Notes: a model not told the origin generated them from the letters alone. Shown: positions 40,232 to 50,762, counted from the first letter of the stretch. The stretch is DNA of 64,000 nucleotides from Rhizobiales bacterium 2SD (GCA_005502805.1 SCMY01000004.1:372001-436000); one strand, 5' to 3'. Numbers and translations are program-made.

Positions 40232-42754
40232 TCAGGCCTTGGTCAACGGAACCTTCGGGACGGTACGGACGCTACGCGCTGCCTTCGGCGGCTCGACCGG
40301 AGCATCCGGCTTCGGGCCGCGCTTCGCGCCACCCGATCCGGCCGACTTGGCCTTGCCCGGCGTCTTAGTCAACCCCTTGGCCCGCGGCTTGCGCGTGCGC
40401 TTCTCGGCCGCGGCGGCGACGTCCTTCTCCGGCTTGGGCTTGACCGGCCCGTCCGGGAATTCGAGGCCGAGCACCTTGATGCCGGTCTCGGACTGGATCA
40501 CCACCACCTTGACCGCGCCGCCATTCTTCAGCCGGCCGAACAGCACCTCGTCCGCCAGCGGCGTCTTGATCGTCTGCTGGATCAGGCGGGCCATCGGGCG
40601 AGCGCCCATCGCCTCGTCATAGCCGTTGTCGACCAGCCATTCGCGCGCCTCGTCCGAGAGCTCGATGGTGACGTTCCGGTCGGCGAGCTGCGCCTCGAGC
40701 TGCAGCACGAACTTGTCGACGACGCGCGCAACCACCGTCTTCGGCAGATGGCCGAAGGAAATGGTCGCGTCGAGCCGGTTGCGGAACTCCGGCGCGAACA
40801 GCTTGTTGATCGCCTCGGTGTCGTCGCCCTCGCGCTTCTGGCGGGTGAAGCCATAGGCGTTCTTGGCCATGTCGGCAGCACCGGCATTGGTGGTCATGAT
40901 CAGGATGACGTTCCTGAAATCGACCTGCTTGCCGTTGTTGTCGGTCAGCTTGCCGTGGTCCATCACCTGCAGGAGGATGTTGAACAGGTCGGGATGGGCC
41001 TTCTCGATCTCGTCAAGCAGCAGGACGCAATGCGGATGCTGGTCGATCTGGTCGGTCAGGAGCCCGCCCTGGTCGAAGCCGACATAGCCCGGAGGCGCGC
41101 CGATCAGCCGCGAGACGGTGTGGCGCTCCATGTATTCCGACATGTCGAAGCGCACGAGCTCGACCCCGAGCGAGGAGGCGAGCTGGCGCGCGACCTCGGT
41201 CTTGCCGACGCCGGTCGGCCCCGCGAAGAGATAGCAGCCGATCGGCTTCTCGCCGTCGCGCAGGCCGGCACGGGCGAGCTTGATCGAGGAGGACAGCGCC
41301 TCGATCGCCTTCTCCTGGCCGTAGACCGTGCGCTTCAGCGTGGTCTCGAGGTTGCGCAGCACCTCGGCGTCGTCCTTGGAGACGGTCTTGGCCGGGATGC
41401 GCGCCATCGTCGCGATCGCCGCCTCGATCTCCTTGACGCCGATCGTCTTCTTGCGCTTGGCCTCGGTCACCAGCATCTGCGAGGCGCCGGTCTCGTCGAT
41501 CACGTCGATCGCCTTGTCCGGCAGCTTGCGGTCATGGATGTAGCGGGCCGACAACTCCACCGCCGCCTTGATGGCGTCGTTGGTGTAGCGCAGCTTGTGG
41601 AACTCCTCGAAATAGGGCTTCAGCCCCTTCAGGATCTCGATCGTGTCCGGCACCGACGGCTCGTTGACGTCGATCTTCTGGAAGCGGCGCACCAGCGCCC
41701 GGTCCTTCTCGAAATACTGGCGGTATTCCTTGTAGGTGGTCGAGCCGATGCAGCGCAGCGTGCCCGAGGCCAGTGCCGGCTTCAGCAGGTTCGAGGCGTC
41801 CATCGCACCGCCCGAGGTCGCACCGGCGCCGATCACCGTGTGGATCTCGTCGATGAACATGATCGCCTTGGGGTGCTGCTCGATCTCCTTCATCACCTGC
41901 TTGAGGCGTTCCTCGAAATCGCCGCGATAGCGCGTGCCGGCGAGCAGCGTGCCCATGTCGAGCGAGAAGACGGTCGCATCCTCCAGCACCTCGGGCACCT
42001 CGCCGCGCACGATCTTGAGGGCCAGGCCCTCGGCGATCGCGGTCTTGCCGACGCCGGGGTCGCCGACCAGCAGCGGATTGTTCTTCTGCCGGCGGCAGAG
42101 AATCTGGATGGTGCGCTGTACCTCGGCCTCGCGGCCGATCAGCGGGTCGATGCGCCCGTCGCGCGCCTTGCGGTTGAGGTTGACGCAGTAAGCCTCGAGC
42201 GCGCTTTCCTTTTTCTTCTTGTCCTTGTCGCCGTCCTGGGCCTGCTCGCTGCGCTGTTCGCGCTGCTCCGGCTCCTCCTCGGCGCCGCGCACCGGGCGGC
42301 TCTCGCTGGCGCCGGGGCGCTTGGCGATGCCATGGCTGATGTAGTTGACCGCGTCGTAGCGGGTCATGTCCTGCTCCTGCAGGAAGTAGGCGGCGTGGCT
42401 CTCGCGCTCGGCGAACATCGCCACGAGCACGTTCGCCCCGGTCACCTCCTCGCGGCCGGACGACTGGACATGGATCACCGCGCGCTGGATCACGCGCTGG
42501 AAGCCGGCGGTCGGCTTGGAATCGTCGCGCCCGTCGGTGACGAGGTTGGTCAATTCGGCGTCGATATAGTCGACGAGGTTGCGACGCAGCGTGTCGAGAT
42601 CGACGCTGCAGGCGCGCATCACCGCGGCGGCGTCCTGGTCGTCGACCAGCGCCAGCAGCAGGTGTTCCAGCGTCGCATATTCATGGTGGCGTTCATTGGC
42701 GAGCGCGAGGGCCCGGTGAAGCGCCTGTTCGAGGCTGCGCGAGAAGCTCGGCAA
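40232..42754 (-). CDS. clpA: ATP-dependent Clp protease ATP-binding subunit ClpA
   Basis: An 840-aa AAA+ unfoldase with an N-terminal adaptor-binding domain and two ATPase modules (Walker A GDPGVGKT and GPTGVGKT, Walker [14 protein letters not shown]). It feeds substrates to ClpP. The last ~70 residues are a lysine- and alanine-rich extension ([19 protein letters not shown]) beyond the usual ClpA end. clpS lies 43 nt upstream. Confidence 0.96.
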   Translation of the reverse strand: MPSFSRSLEQALHRALALANERHHEYATLEHLLLALVDDQDAAAVMRACSVDLDTLRRNLVDYIDAELTNLVTDGRDDSKPTAGFQRVIQRAVIHVQSSGREEVTGANVLVAMFAERESHAAYFLQEQDMTRYDAVNYISHGIAKRPGASESRPVRGAEEEPEQREQRSEQAQDGDKDKKKKESALEAYCVNLNRKARDGRIDPLIGREAEVQRTIQILCRRQKNNPLLVGDPGVGKTAIAEGLALKIVRGEVPEVLEDATVFSLDMGTLLAGTRYRGDFEERLKQVMKEIEQHPKAIMFIDEIHTVIGAGATSGGAMDASNLLKPALASGTLRCIGSTTYKEYRQYFEKDRALVRRFQKIDVNEPSVPDTIEILKGLKPYFEEFHKLRYTNDAIKAAVELSARYIHDRKLPDKAIDVIDETGASQMLVTEAKRKKTIGVKEIEAAIATMARIPAKTVSKDDAEVLRNLETTLKRTVYGQEKAIEALSSSIKLARAGLRDGEKPIGCYLFAGPTGVGKTEVARQLASSLGVELVRFDMSEYMERHTVSRLIGAPPGYVGFDQGGLLTDQIDQHPHCVLLLDEIEKAHPDLFNILLQVMDHGKLTDNNGKQVDFRNVILIMTTNAGAADMAKNAYGFTRQKREGDDTEAINKLFAPEFRNRLDATISFGHLPKTVVARVVDKFVLQLEAQLADRNVTIELSDEAREWLVDNGYDEAMGARPMARLIQQTIKTPLADEVLFGRLKNGGAVKVVVIQSETGIKVLGLEFPDGPVKPKPEKDVAAAAEKRTRKPRAKGLTKTPGKAKSAGSGGAKRGPKPDAPVEPPKAARSVRTVPKVPLTKA

Positions 42755-42797
42755 GGTCAGCGCTCCCAGTCCAGTTTCGAAAGGATGATGTTCAAAG

Positions 42798-43175
42798 CTA
42801 CTTCTTCTCCATCACGCATTGCAGCGGATGCATGTGCTTGCGGGCGAGGTCCATGACCAGGGTGACCTTGGTCTCGGCGACCTCGTAGGTGAAGACGCCG
42901 CATTCGCCGACGCCGTTCTGGTGGACGTGCATCATGATGCGCGTCGCCTCGGCCCGGTCCTTGTTGAAGAACCGCTCCAGCACGTGCACCACGAACTCCA
43001 TCGGCGTGTAGTCGTCGTTGAGAATCAGCACGCGGTAGAGGTTGGGCTTGCGCGTCCTCGTGCGAGTCAGGACCGCGGTGCCGGTTCCGCTGCGGTCGCT
43101 GTCGGTCGGGCCGGATGGCGCCCTGGGCTTCGAAGCCAGGCGCGGCGCAATACGGGACGCGTTCCCGCGCGGCAT
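42798..43175 (-). CDS. clpS: Clp protease adaptor ClpS
   Basis: The core [20 protein letters not shown] and [19 protein letters not shown], ending PLQCVMEKK, is the classical N-end-rule adaptor that binds ClpA. The start is uncertain: ATG 43175 gives 125 aa; a TTG at 43253 would add 26 residues. The unstructured N-terminal region of about 45 residues is typical of alphaproteobacterial ClpS. Confidence 0.94.
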   Translation of the reverse strand: MPRGNASRIAPRLASKPRAPSGPTDSDRSGTGTAVLTRTRTRKPNLYRVLILNDDYTPMEFVVHVLERFFNKDRAEATRIMMHVHQNGVGECGVFTYEVAETKVTLVMDLARKHMHPLQCVMEKK

Positions 43176-43411
43176 AGTGCCGGCTGGCAGGTCCTGATCG
43201 ATCGGCGTGGTGGCTGCTTGGCTCAAGATGTCCGTCCCGAAGGCTGACCTCAAGATAGTGCTTCGCTCACGAATTTACAGGCGTCGCCCCTGCTTCGCCA
43301 GCCCGTTCCGACCGCAGGCCACAGGCAAGCGCCCTTTTTGAACCGGACGAAGCAAAAGGCCAGCCGAAAACAGCCAGGTTTCTCAATACCTTGGGCCTGC
43401 GGAATCGCTCT

Positions 43412-44497
43412 TCAGGTGCGCCAGCGCAGCCGCTCTGGCCTGAGCGTATTGGTGAAGGCCGCCCCGTCACGGCGGGCCATCGCATAGTCCCGCTTCAGCC
43501 GGAAATACCATTGCGCCAGCCGGTCGGCCTGCCCGAGCAGCAGCATGGTCGGCTTGCGTTCGAGCCCCTGCTGGGCAAGTTCGAGGATGCGTTGGTCCTG
43601 GCGCAGGAAGGCATCCGCCGCCAGCCTGATCACCGGCGCGAGCGGCATCAGCTGCGGCAGGTCGGAGAGCAGCACATTGGTCAGCAGCGTCCGGCGCGCA
43701 TCGATCGGCGTGGCGAAGGTCGCATTGACGATCGAGCGCTCGCCCATGCGGATGCGCTCGATCCGCTGGCCGGGCAGCAGGAAGTCGACTTCGGTCTGCG
43801 GCCGGCCGAGCAGGCGGTAGCCGCGCGAGTTCACCGCCGCCTTGTGCGCCTTCATCCGGAAGCCGAACGGCAGCGGCTCGAAATCCTTGACCTTCTCGCG
43901 CGCCGTCGCCGTCGGCCGCCACCACCAGGAGTTATGGACATAGCCGACATGGCCGGGATCGATCAGGCTGAGCACACTGAGATCATAGGAAGCCTCGACC
44001 AGCACCGAGACGGCGACCCGGCAGCGCGTCTTGTCCGCGAGGGCCAAGGCTGGCACCGGCGGCGCCAGCTCCGGCCGCGTGCCGGGATAGAGCCAGATGA
44101 TGCCGTCGCTTTCGTGGATCGGGAACTCACCGACCTTGACCTGGCCGGGATCGGCGACGTCGCCATCGACCAGCGTCGGCATCGCCTTGCAGCGCCCATC
44201 GGCTCCGAAGCGCCAGCCATGGAAGGGACAGGTGATCGCGACGCCGTCGAACTGCCCCTCCGACAAGGGCGCACCGCGATGCGGACAGCGGTCGCGCAGG
44301 GCGAAAAGCTCGCCGAGCTTGGTGCGGCCGATCACGATCTGCTCGCCGAGGATGGTGACGCTCGTCATCGCCCCTGTCGCCAGGCTGCCTGTGCTCCTGA
44401 CGCAGTACCAGGCTTCGCGGGGCGGTTCGCGGAACTCGCTCGCCGGCGGCGCCTCCGTGGTGATCGATGCATCTGTTGCGGCTGTCGAACGGCTCAT
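43412..44497 (-). CDS. Rieske-type aromatic ring-hydroxylating oxygenase, alpha subunit
   Basis: A 361-aa protein. The Rieske [2Fe-2S] ligands are in CPHRGAPL and CPFHGWRF. The catalytic domain begins near SVLVEASYDLSVLSLIDPGHVGYVH, with the iron-binding His residues. The layout is that of vanillate O-demethylase-like single-component oxygenases; the reductase is not adjacent. The substrate cannot be told. It lies downstream of phasin but behind a strong terminator. Confidence 0.88.
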   Translation of the reverse strand: MSRSTAATDASITTEAPPASEFREPPREAWYCVRSTGSLATGAMTSVTILGEQIVIGRTKLGELFALRDRCPHRGAPLSEGQFDGVAITCPFHGWRFGADGRCKAMPTLVDGDVADPGQVKVGEFPIHESDGIIWLYPGTRPELAPPVPALALADKTRCRVAVSVLVEASYDLSVLSLIDPGHVGYVHNSWWWRPTATAREKVKDFEPLPFGFRMKAHKAAVNSRGYRLLGRPQTEVDFLLPGQRIERIRMGERSIVNATFATPIDARRTLLTNVLLSDLPQLMPLAPVIRLAADAFLRQDQRILELAQQGLERKPTMLLLGQADRLAQWYFRLKRDYAMARRDGAAFTNTLRPERLRWRT

Positions 44498-44615
44498 TGC
44501 GGCTCCTGGCTTCCCGTCGCCGCCGGCAGGCCGAACACGACGGAGGCAGACAGCCGTCCACCTGTTGCCAGAGCATTGCCGCGAGGGCGCATCGGACGCC
44601 TGGAGCTCAAACGCA

Positions 44616-44643
44616 AAGAAGCCCGGCCGAGGCCGGGCTTCTT
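44616..44643 (-). terminator. Terminator after phasin gene
   Basis: AAGAAGCCCGGCC (44616-44628), loop GA, GGCCGGGCTTCTT (44631-44643): a perfect 13-bp stem between phasin and the Rieske gene. Confidence 0.9.
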
Positions 44644-44693
44644 GAAATTCTCAGGTGATCAGCTGCGGCCGGGCGAAGCCGGCCGCACCACAA

Positions 44694-45038
44694 TCACTTG
44701 GCCGGGGTCGGGACGGCCTTGGCGACGATGCCCTCGAACGGCTTGTAGGCGTCCTTGGCGATCGCGGCATAGAGCTCGCCGATCTTGGTGACCTGGGCGA
44801 CATAGCCCTCGAAAGCGGTCTTGACGTAGTCCGACTGGATCTCGATCGCCTTGTCGAGCGTCTTGACGCCGGCCAGCTTCTCGATCGCGGCCGTGCCGGC
44901 CTCGAACGACTTCTTGGCGTAGTCGGTGGTCTCGACGGCGAGAGCCTGCACGCCCTTCGAGGTGGCGCCGAAAGCCTTCAGGGCGGCGTCGACGTTCTCT
45001 TTGGAAGCCTTCTCGATGGTCTCGAACTGCTGGATCAT
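44694..45038 (-). CDS. Phasin
   Basis: A 114-aa helical protein (MIQQFETIEKASKENVDAAL) with the phasin pattern YAKKSFEAGTAAIEKLAG, IEIQSDYVKTAFEGYVAQVTKIG and YKPFE near the end. Phasins coat polyhydroxyalkanoate granules. The start at 45038 matches the family; an in-frame ATG at 45059 adds seven residues. A CTGCA-N5-TGCAG palindrome upstream may be the PhaR operator. Confidence 0.9.
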   Translation of the reverse strand: MIQQFETIEKASKENVDAALKAFGATSKGVQALAVETTDYAKKSFEAGTAAIEKLAGVKTLDKAIEIQSDYVKTAFEGYVAQVTKIGELYAAIAKDAYKPFEGIVAKAVPTPAK

Positions 45039-45141
45039 GGTGTCCCTTTCGGCGCTCATGCGCCGCCTCTGCTGACGAGCCGGAATGGCCCGGGTTCCGT
45101 GCCCCCAAGGTCAGATGAAAAGGTCCATCACCGGGGCGCTT

Positions 45142-45156
45142 CTGCATATTGTGCAG
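45142..45156 (-). promoter_or_regulatory. Possible PhaR operator upstream of phasin
   Basis: CTGCATATTGTGCAG is an inverted repeat (CTGCA-N5-TGCAG) about 105 nt before the phasin start, in a TGC-rich stretch like those bound by PhaR in related bacteria. The rest of the 354-bp gap (45039-45392) holds the divergent promoters of phasin and the carboxypeptidase gene; no further gene is seen. Confidence 0.4.
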
Positions 45157-45392
45157 CGCAACATAAAAGTCAAGCTCACGCTGCAATGCACCAAACGCAG
45201 AGCCCCCCGGCGTGCACCGGCAACGGTTTGCAACCTGACCGCCACGTGTGACCGCCATGTGAAAACCGGGATGTGAAAGCTGTTCTGCGCTTAACTCCTC
45301 CGTAACCGCATCCACCTAACCTCCTCTCCTGTGTCCTTCGCGCCACGCTGCAAAGCCTGCGACGGACGGGTGGGTAAGTTGAGGCGAGTTGC

Positions 45393-47066
45393 ATGGCTTC
45401 TGGTTGCGTTGGGTCCCGACGCGGGCGCTGGCTCGCGGTCGTCGGGGTGGTGAGTGCTGCTGCCGTCGTATTGGCCGCGACGGTTTCCCCGGCCGAGGCG
45501 GCGCGCAAGAAGCGGCGCCATGTCTCGGGTGGCTACGCCCCGCCTTATGCGGCAATGGTGGTCGACGCCAAGACCGGCCGCACCATGCATGCCGTCAACG
45601 AGGATGCCCCGCGCATCCCGGCCTCGCTCACCAAGGTGATGACGCTCTACATGCTCTTCGAGCAGATGGAGCGCGGCCGCTTCACCATGAATTCCGAGCT
45701 CAAGGTCTCGGCCTATGCCGCCTCGCAGCCGCCGACCAAGCTCGGCCTGCGTGCCGGCTCGACCATCGAGGTCGAGGACGCGATCAAGAGCATGATCACC
45801 CTCTCGGCCAACGACTCCTCGGTCGTGGTCGCCGAGGCCATCGCCGGCTCGGAGGAGGCCTTCGCCGAGCAGATGACGCGCAAGGCGCGTTCGCTCGGCA
45901 TGGAGTCGACCCGCTTCTACAACCCGCACGGCCTGCCGAATTCGCCGCCGAACATCACCACGGCACGCGATCAGACCATCCTGGCGCGGGCGATCCAGGA
46001 GCGTTTCCCGCGTTATTTCCCGCTCTTCCAGATGCGCTCCTTCCAGTACGGCTCCCGCACCATCCGCGGGCACAACCGGCTGCTCGGCCGCATCGAGGGC
46101 GTCGACGGCATCAAGACCGGCTATACCCGCGCTTCCGGCTTCAACCTGATGACCTCGGCCAAGGCGGATGGCCGCCAGATCGTCTCCGTCGTGCTCGGTG
46201 GCCGCTCCGGCGCCGCACGCGACAAGATCATGGCCGACCTCGTCCTCGCCAGCCTGCCCCGCGCCAGCGCCGGCGGCCGCAGCGCCCCGATGATCGCCGA
46301 GGCCGCCGAGCCGCAGCAGGAGCGCTATCGCGCGCCCGCCCCGGCTCCGGTTCCTGAGCCTCCGGCGCGCCCGGCGCTCGTCGCCCAGGCGCCCGAGCCG
46401 GCCCCTGCGCCGATGCCGGTGCCGCGTCCGCGGGCCGAGCCCGAAGTGCCGGCTGCCGCCCGCGCCTATGCCGCGACGACGACGACCGCCCAGATCACGC
46501 CGCCGCGCGCGCTGAGCGGCAGCGCCCAGGCGCTCGCCCTTTCCAATATGCGTCCGGTCGCCGCGACCACGACGCCGTCGGCCATGCGCTGGTCGATCGG
46601 CGCCGCCCCGGCTGAGGGCAAGGTCCTGCGCCCGCCGGCGAATGTCGATACCACCTCCTCGATCGCCAAGGTCGCCGAACCGGCGGCCAGGGACGAGGTC
46701 CAGCCGATGCCGAAGAAGGTCGAGGCCCGCCTGCCCGAGCCGGCGCCACTGCCGGTCAAGGTGGCCCAGGCTGCCGCCAAGGCGCCTGAAGCCAAGCCGG
46801 CCGAGAAGGCGGCGATCGCCTCGAAATGGGTGATCCAGCTCGGCGCCACTGACGACGAGGCCAAGGCCAAGGACATCCTCAATCGCGCCCGCGCCAAGGC
46901 CTCCGGCTCGCTCGCCGACGCCTCGGGCTTCACCGAGAAGGTCGAGAAGGGCGGCGCCACCCTGTTCCGCGCCCGCTTCGCCGGCTTCGAGGAGTCGAAA
47001 GACGCCGAGAAGGCCTGCGCCCAGCTCAAGCGCGGCGGCTTCGCCTGCTTCGCCACCCGTAGCTGA
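45393..47066 (+). CDS. D-alanyl-D-alanine carboxypeptidase with SPOR domain
   Basis: A 557-aa exported S11 peptidase. After a signal peptide ending SPAEA come the catalytic SLTK, SAND and IKTGYT motifs, placing the active domain within about residues 45-280. A Pro/Ala-rich linker (~290-450) follows, then a C-terminal SPOR domain (KWVIQLGATDDEAKAKDIL) that binds denuded glycan at the division site. It trims pentapeptides in the periplasm. Confidence 0.94.
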   Translation: MASGCVGSRRGRWLAVVGVVSAAAVVLAATVSPAEAARKKRRHVSGGYAPPYAAMVVDAKTGRTMHAVNEDAPRIPASLTKVMTLYMLFEQMERGRFTMNSELKVSAYAASQPPTKLGLRAGSTIEVEDAIKSMITLSANDSSVVVAEAIAGSEEAFAEQMTRKARSLGMESTRFYNPHGLPNSPPNITTARDQTILARAIQERFPRYFPLFQMRSFQYGSRTIRGHNRLLGRIEGVDGIKTGYTRASGFNLMTSAKADGRQIVSVVLGGRSGAARDKIMADLVLASLPRASAGGRSAPMIAEAAEPQQERYRAPAPAPVPEPPARPALVAQAPEPAPAPMPVPRPRAEPEVPAAARAYAATTTTAQITPPRALSGSAQALALSNMRPVAATTTPSAMRWSIGAAPAEGKVLRPPANVDTTSSIAKVAEPAARDEVQPMPKKVEARLPEPAPLPVKVAQAAAKAPEAKPAEKAAIASKWVIQLGATDDEAKAKDILNRARAKASGSLADASGFTEKVEKGGATLFRARFAGFEESKDAEKACAQLKRGGFACFATRS

Positions 47067-47083
47067 TCGTTCGGGAAAGGAGA

Positions 47084-47812
47084 TCAGCCATGCTTTTTCA
47101 GCAAGGTATCCTTGGCCTGGTTGACCCGAGCGGCAAGCCCGCTGGTGCCGCCGGTGTCCGGATGGATGCGCTTCATCAGGTTCCGATGGGCCTCGCGGAT
47201 CGCCTCCTGGCCCGCCCCCGGCTGAAGCCCCAGGATCTCGTAGGCCTCCTCGTCCGTCATCGCGCCCGAGCGCGCCGGGCCGCGCTGCCCCGCGTCGCGG
47301 TGACGATCAGCGTCTTCACGCCATCCGGGCGCCCGGCGGTCGAGATATGCCTCTAGCAGGCGCGCCCCGTCGGGGTCGCCGGCGAGGCATTCGCGCAGCA
47401 GCGCACTCAGCTCCGCAGGCGTGAGGTCGTCGAGATCGCGCCCGGCATAGGCGCCGGCCAGGACCTTGCCCTTGATGCCGCCGCTGTCATGGTCGAGTTC
47501 CATCTCCAGCAGGCTCGACGCGACCTTGGAACGGCCGGCCGAGCCGGCGCCACCCCAATCCCTCGCCCATTCCGGCATCCTGAGGCCTCCCGGGCCATAA
47601 GCGCTCCAGCCGAGCAGCCAGGCGCCGAGCCCGCCGAGGAAGATCGCCATATCGGCTCGGCCACGCAGCATGAGCAGCGCCGCGACGCCGAGCGACGCTA
47701 CCCCACCCACCATCTTGCCGAGCCGGACCAGCTTCTTCGGATCGGCCCCGGCGAAGAGCTTGGCCAGCCACCAGATCAGGATCAGCGTGGCGATGCCGTA
47801 GAGCAGGCTCAC
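47084..47812 (-). CDS. Membrane protein with C-terminal J domain
   Basis: A 242-aa protein. The GTG start overlaps the stop of the VWA gene (GTGA). Two N-terminal helices (LLYGIATLILIWWLAKLFAG, GGVASLGVAALLML) and one more segment anchor it. The C-terminal J domain carries the HPD motif (RIHPDTGG) and the typical YEILGLQPGAGQEAIREAH. It is likely a co-chaperone for DnaK at the membrane. A longer frame upstream is a shadow of the VWA gene. Confidence 0.85.
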   Translation of the reverse strand: MSLLYGIATLILIWWLAKLFAGADPKKLVRLGKMVGGVASLGVAALLMLRGRADMAIFLGGLGAWLLGWSAYGPGGLRMPEWARDWGGAGSAGRSKVASSLLEMELDHDSGGIKGKVLAGAYAGRDLDDLTPAELSALLRECLAGDPDGARLLEAYLDRRAPGWREDADRHRDAGQRGPARSGAMTDEEAYEILGLQPGAGQEAIREAHRNLMKRIHPDTGGTSGLAARVNQAKDTLLKKHG

Positions 47813-48558
47813 GATCTGCGGCCCTCCATCGCCGTCAGCAGCCTCTGCGCCGCAGCGTTCTGCCCGGCAAGCTTCAGCAATGCTTCGCGTCCGCCGCTGG
47901 CATAAGCCGCAGCACCGCGGAGAAGATCGAGCAGGGAATTGGGCGCATTGACGTCGAAGCGCGCGTGGGCGCCGCCGGTCAGGCGCGCGATCTCGGCGAA
48001 GGCGGCGCTGGCATCCGCATCCGCCCCTTCCTGGAAGACGAAGCCCTTGACGCCGCGCAGGCCGAGCTCGCCGGCGAGCGCGCAGAGCCGGTCGACATCC
48101 TCCTCCATCGCATCGCCGACATAGACGAAGGCGCGGATCGGCACCTGCCGCTCCTCGTCGCGGATGTGCTTGAGCACGCGGCCGATCTGCGTCTGGCCGC
48201 CGCGGCAGTCGATCCTGTTCATCAGCCCGGTCAGGCGCTGCGGCTCGCCGAGCCAACCCGAGGCGCGGCATTCGTCGAAGCCGCGGAAATAAACGAGCTG
48301 GACGGCGAGCCCGCCGGTCCTGGCCGCGACCTCGAACATCTGGCCCTGCAGCGAGCAGGCGAGATCCCAGGTCGGCTGCCGGCTCATCGTCGCATCGAGC
48401 GCGAAGACCAGCCGCCCGGCCTGCCCGGTCGCCAGCGGGGCGAGCTGCTTCGCCGAGGCGAGAAAGCGATCGATCTCGCCTGGTTTCGAGCGCGCAGCGC
48501 TCTCGGCCGGGCGCGTTTCACCCACCTTGCCCACTGCCTTGCCGTTGTCGCGCGTCAT
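47809..48558 (-). CDS. VWA-domain-like protein
   Basis: A 249-aa soluble protein with a von Willebrand A-like core: LVFALDATMSRQPTWDLA resembles a MIDAS motif, followed by LVYFRGFDECRASGW and IRAFVYVGDAMEEDVD. The gene is translationally coupled to the J-domain gene after it. The role is unknown; the pairing of VWA and J domains suggests protein assembly or quality control. Confidence 0.75.
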   Translation of the reverse strand: MTRDNGKAVGKVGETRPAESAARSKPGEIDRFLASAKQLAPLATGQAGRLVFALDATMSRQPTWDLACSLQGQMFEVAARTGGLAVQLVYFRGFDECRASGWLGEPQRLTGLMNRIDCRGGQTQIGRVLKHIRDEERQVPIRAFVYVGDAMEEDVDRLCALAGELGLRGVKGFVFQEGADADASAAFAEIARLTGGAHARFDVNAPNSLLDLLRGAAAYASGGREALLKLAGQNAAAQRLLTAMEGRRS

Positions 48559-48645
48559 GCTCTTCGCCGGGATTCGCCCATGTCGAAGATATTGGCCGCG
48601 CCGCCGGCATTTGCTACCCGTCCCACAGCCTCAGGGAGAAGCGCT

Positions 48646-49494
48646 ATGTCGCAGGTCGCGGTGTTCGAGACGGTGAAGGCGATGCGCGAGGCCGTCGCGG
48701 CCTGGCATGCAGCCGGCGAGAAGGTCGCGCTGGTGCCGACCATGGGTGCGCTGCACGAGGGCCATATCGCGCTCGTCACCGAGGCGCAGAAGCATGCTCG
48801 CCGCGTCATCGTCTCGATCTTCGTCAACCCGACGCAGTTCGCGCCGCACGAGGACTTCAAGAAGTACCCGCGCACCTTCGACAGCGACCGCGCCCAGCTG
48901 GAAGCGGCGGACGCCGATGCGATCTATTTCCCCGCCGTCGAGGAGATGTATCCGCCGGGCTTCGCCAGCCGCGTGCTGCTGCTCGGCCCGGCTGCGGTCG
49001 GCCTCGAGGACCGCTTCCGCCCGACACATTTCGAAGGGGTAGCAACGGTTTGCTGCAAGCTGTTCACACAGAGCAAGGCCGATTTCGCCATCTTCGGCGA
49101 GAAGGACTATCAGCAGCTCAAGGTGGTGACGCGCATGGCCCGCGACCTCGATCTCGGCATCGGGATCGTGCCGTTGGCCACCTTCCGCGAGGCCGACGGC
49201 CTCGCAATGTCCTCACGCAACCGCTACCTCTCCGCCGAGGAGCGCGCTTTGGCGCCGACGCTGCACAAGGTGATGCAGGCCCTCGCCGCCCGCATCCGCA
49301 ACGACGACCCGCTGTTCCAGGCGGTCGCGGACGCGCAAAACGAGATCATCACCGCCGGCTTCGAGCTCGACTATCTCGAGGCCCGCCATGCCGACACGCT
49401 GGCGCCGGTGACCTCACGCGCCGACGGCCCGATCCGGCTATTGATTGCGGCGCGCATCGGCGGGACCAGGCTGATCGACAATATCGGGGTGTGA
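48646..49494 (+). CDS. panC: Pantothenate synthetase
   Basis: A 282-aa enzyme that joins pantoate and beta-alanine with ATP. Family motifs VPTMGALHEGHIALV (with the HxGH nucleotide-binding type), IFVNPTQFAPHEDF, FGEKDYQQL and MSSRNRYLS are all intact. It is divergent from the VWA gene. panB is not adjacent in the window. Confidence 0.96.
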   Translation: MSQVAVFETVKAMREAVAAWHAAGEKVALVPTMGALHEGHIALVTEAQKHARRVIVSIFVNPTQFAPHEDFKKYPRTFDSDRAQLEAADADAIYFPAVEEMYPPGFASRVLLLGPAAVGLEDRFRPTHFEGVATVCCKLFTQSKADFAIFGEKDYQQLKVVTRMARDLDLGIGIVPLATFREADGLAMSSRNRYLSAEERALAPTLHKVMQALAARIRNDDPLFQAVADAQNEIITAGFELDYLEARHADTLAPVTSRADGPIRLLIAARIGGTRLIDNIGV

Positions 49495-49518
49495 CGGACT
49501 GGCCGATCGGAAGAGGCG

Positions 49519-50037
49519 ATGGACCGCAAGACGACCTTCACGCTCGACGAGCTCGATCTGCGCCGCGCGGTCCGCCTGCATGCTTTCAGCGGAATCCGTG
49601 AGAAGCGGACCATCATCCGCCTGGCGCTGCTCTGGTTCATCGGGATGGCGGCCTTCGTCGGCTTCTTCTCCGCCGCCGGGATGCCTTGGCCGGAATTGCG
49701 CGGCAACTTCCTGCCGGTCGCGCTCGTCATCGTCGCGACCATTCTCGGCTTCGGCTTAGGTCTTCCGCTCGCCCTCAGCCCGCTCGTCATCCGCCGGCGT
49801 TTCAAGCAGGAGAAGCTGCTCCGCCTGCCGGTCTCGGCGAGCTGGGACGAGGCCGCCTACGAGGCCGAGCAGCCGGGCGTGCGCAATCGCTTTGCCTGGC
49901 GCGACTACATGAAGATCCGCGAGGACCAGCACGCTTTCCTGTTCTTCCTGTCGGACTACAACTACCAGATCCTCCCGAAGCGGGCGCTGACCCAGGAGCA
50001 GATAGCGGATTTGCAGCGGGTGCTCGCAGCGGTCTGA
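49519..50037 (+). CDS. YcxB-like membrane protein
   Basis: A 172-aa protein with two transmembrane helices (LALLWFIGMAAFVGFFSAAG and LPVALVIVATILGFGLGLPLAL) and a C-terminal domain of YcxB type (FAWRDYMKIREDQHAFLFFLS, YQILPKRALTQEQI). The function is unknown. It starts 24 nt after panC. Confidence 0.75.
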   Translation: MDRKTTFTLDELDLRRAVRLHAFSGIREKRTIIRLALLWFIGMAAFVGFFSAAGMPWPELRGNFLPVALVIVATILGFGLGLPLALSPLVIRRRFKQEKLLRLPVSASWDEAAYEAEQPGVRNRFAWRDYMKIREDQHAFLFFLSDYNYQILPKRALTQEQIADLQRVLAAV

Positions 50038-50063
50038 GTGGAAAGCGATAATCGCTTCCCTTC

Positions 50064-50501
50064 CTACAACAACCCCAGCTCCGCCAGTTCGCGCCGCATC
50101 TGCTCGGGCATGACGCCGAGATCGCCGCTGCGGCCGTCGATGTCGCGCGGCGCGTCCTTGTCCTGCAGATAGCGCCAGCCCTGGAACGGCCGGAACGGGC
50201 GGGGCTCGACCGGCACCACCACCGGCTCCATCACCAGATGGCAGCGCCCGATGCCCTCGCCATCGGTGAAGGGGCGGATGTCGATCAGGCGCTGGCGCGC
50301 CGAGACCTGGCCCTTGATCACCCAGTAGAGCGAGCCGCCGTTGACGATCTCCTCGATCCGCTTCGGCACCATGCGGGTGGTGTGGAGCTGCTCGGCCGGC
50401 TCGCCGCGGGCGCGGCGCTGCGCCTGCCGCTCGGCGATCCACTCTTCGAGATCGCTGATCGATTCGGCGCCAACGCAGAGCTTGAGGATATGGAGCGGCA
50501 T
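50064..50501 (-). CDS. DUF1489 family protein
   Basis: The start MPLHILKLCVGAESISDLEE gives 145 aa with the DUF1489 landmarks HTTRMVPKRIEEIVNGGSLYWVIKG and ARQRLIDIRPF. The family is confined largely to alphaproteobacteria and has no assigned role. A longer frame to 50558 lacks support. Confidence 0.9.
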   Translation of the reverse strand: MPLHILKLCVGAESISDLEEWIAERQAQRRARGEPAEQLHTTRMVPKRIEEIVNGGSLYWVIKGQVSARQRLIDIRPFTDGEGIGRCHLVMEPVVVPVEPRPFRPFQGWRYLQDKDAPRDIDGRSGDLGVMPEQMRRELAELGLL

Positions 50502-50578
50502 AGTGGGCAACCTAGTCGTCACCGGCGCGCCTCGCCAGAGCCCGCAGCCTTTCTCCACAAGCCGGCGAGTCCTTCCCC

Positions 50579-50669
50579 GTCATGGTCGGGCTTGTCCCGA
50601 CCATCCACGTCTTTCTTCACCAAACGCAATGTTCAAGACGTGGATGCTCGCCACAAGGGCGAGCATGAC
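50579..50669. repeat. Palindromic intergenic repeat
   Basis: The unit begins GTCATGGTCGGGCTTGTCCC and ends GGGCGAGCATGAC. Inner arms CCACGTCTT and AAGACGTGG pair, and each half has its own small hairpin. Part of the same unit recurs at 57715-57749. Confidence 0.75.
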
Positions 50670-50762
50670 GACAGAGGACGCCGGGGTGACCGGCACGAAC
50701 GCGGCCATGACGGCGCCGCTCGCGCAGGCTACTAAAGCTGCCGACCCGAACGGAGGCACGAC

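Noticed and set aside
47813..48271. N-terminal extension of the J-domain protein
   Set aside because: The region is coded in another frame by the VWA gene; the GTG at 47812 overlaps that gene's stop and starts the real protein.
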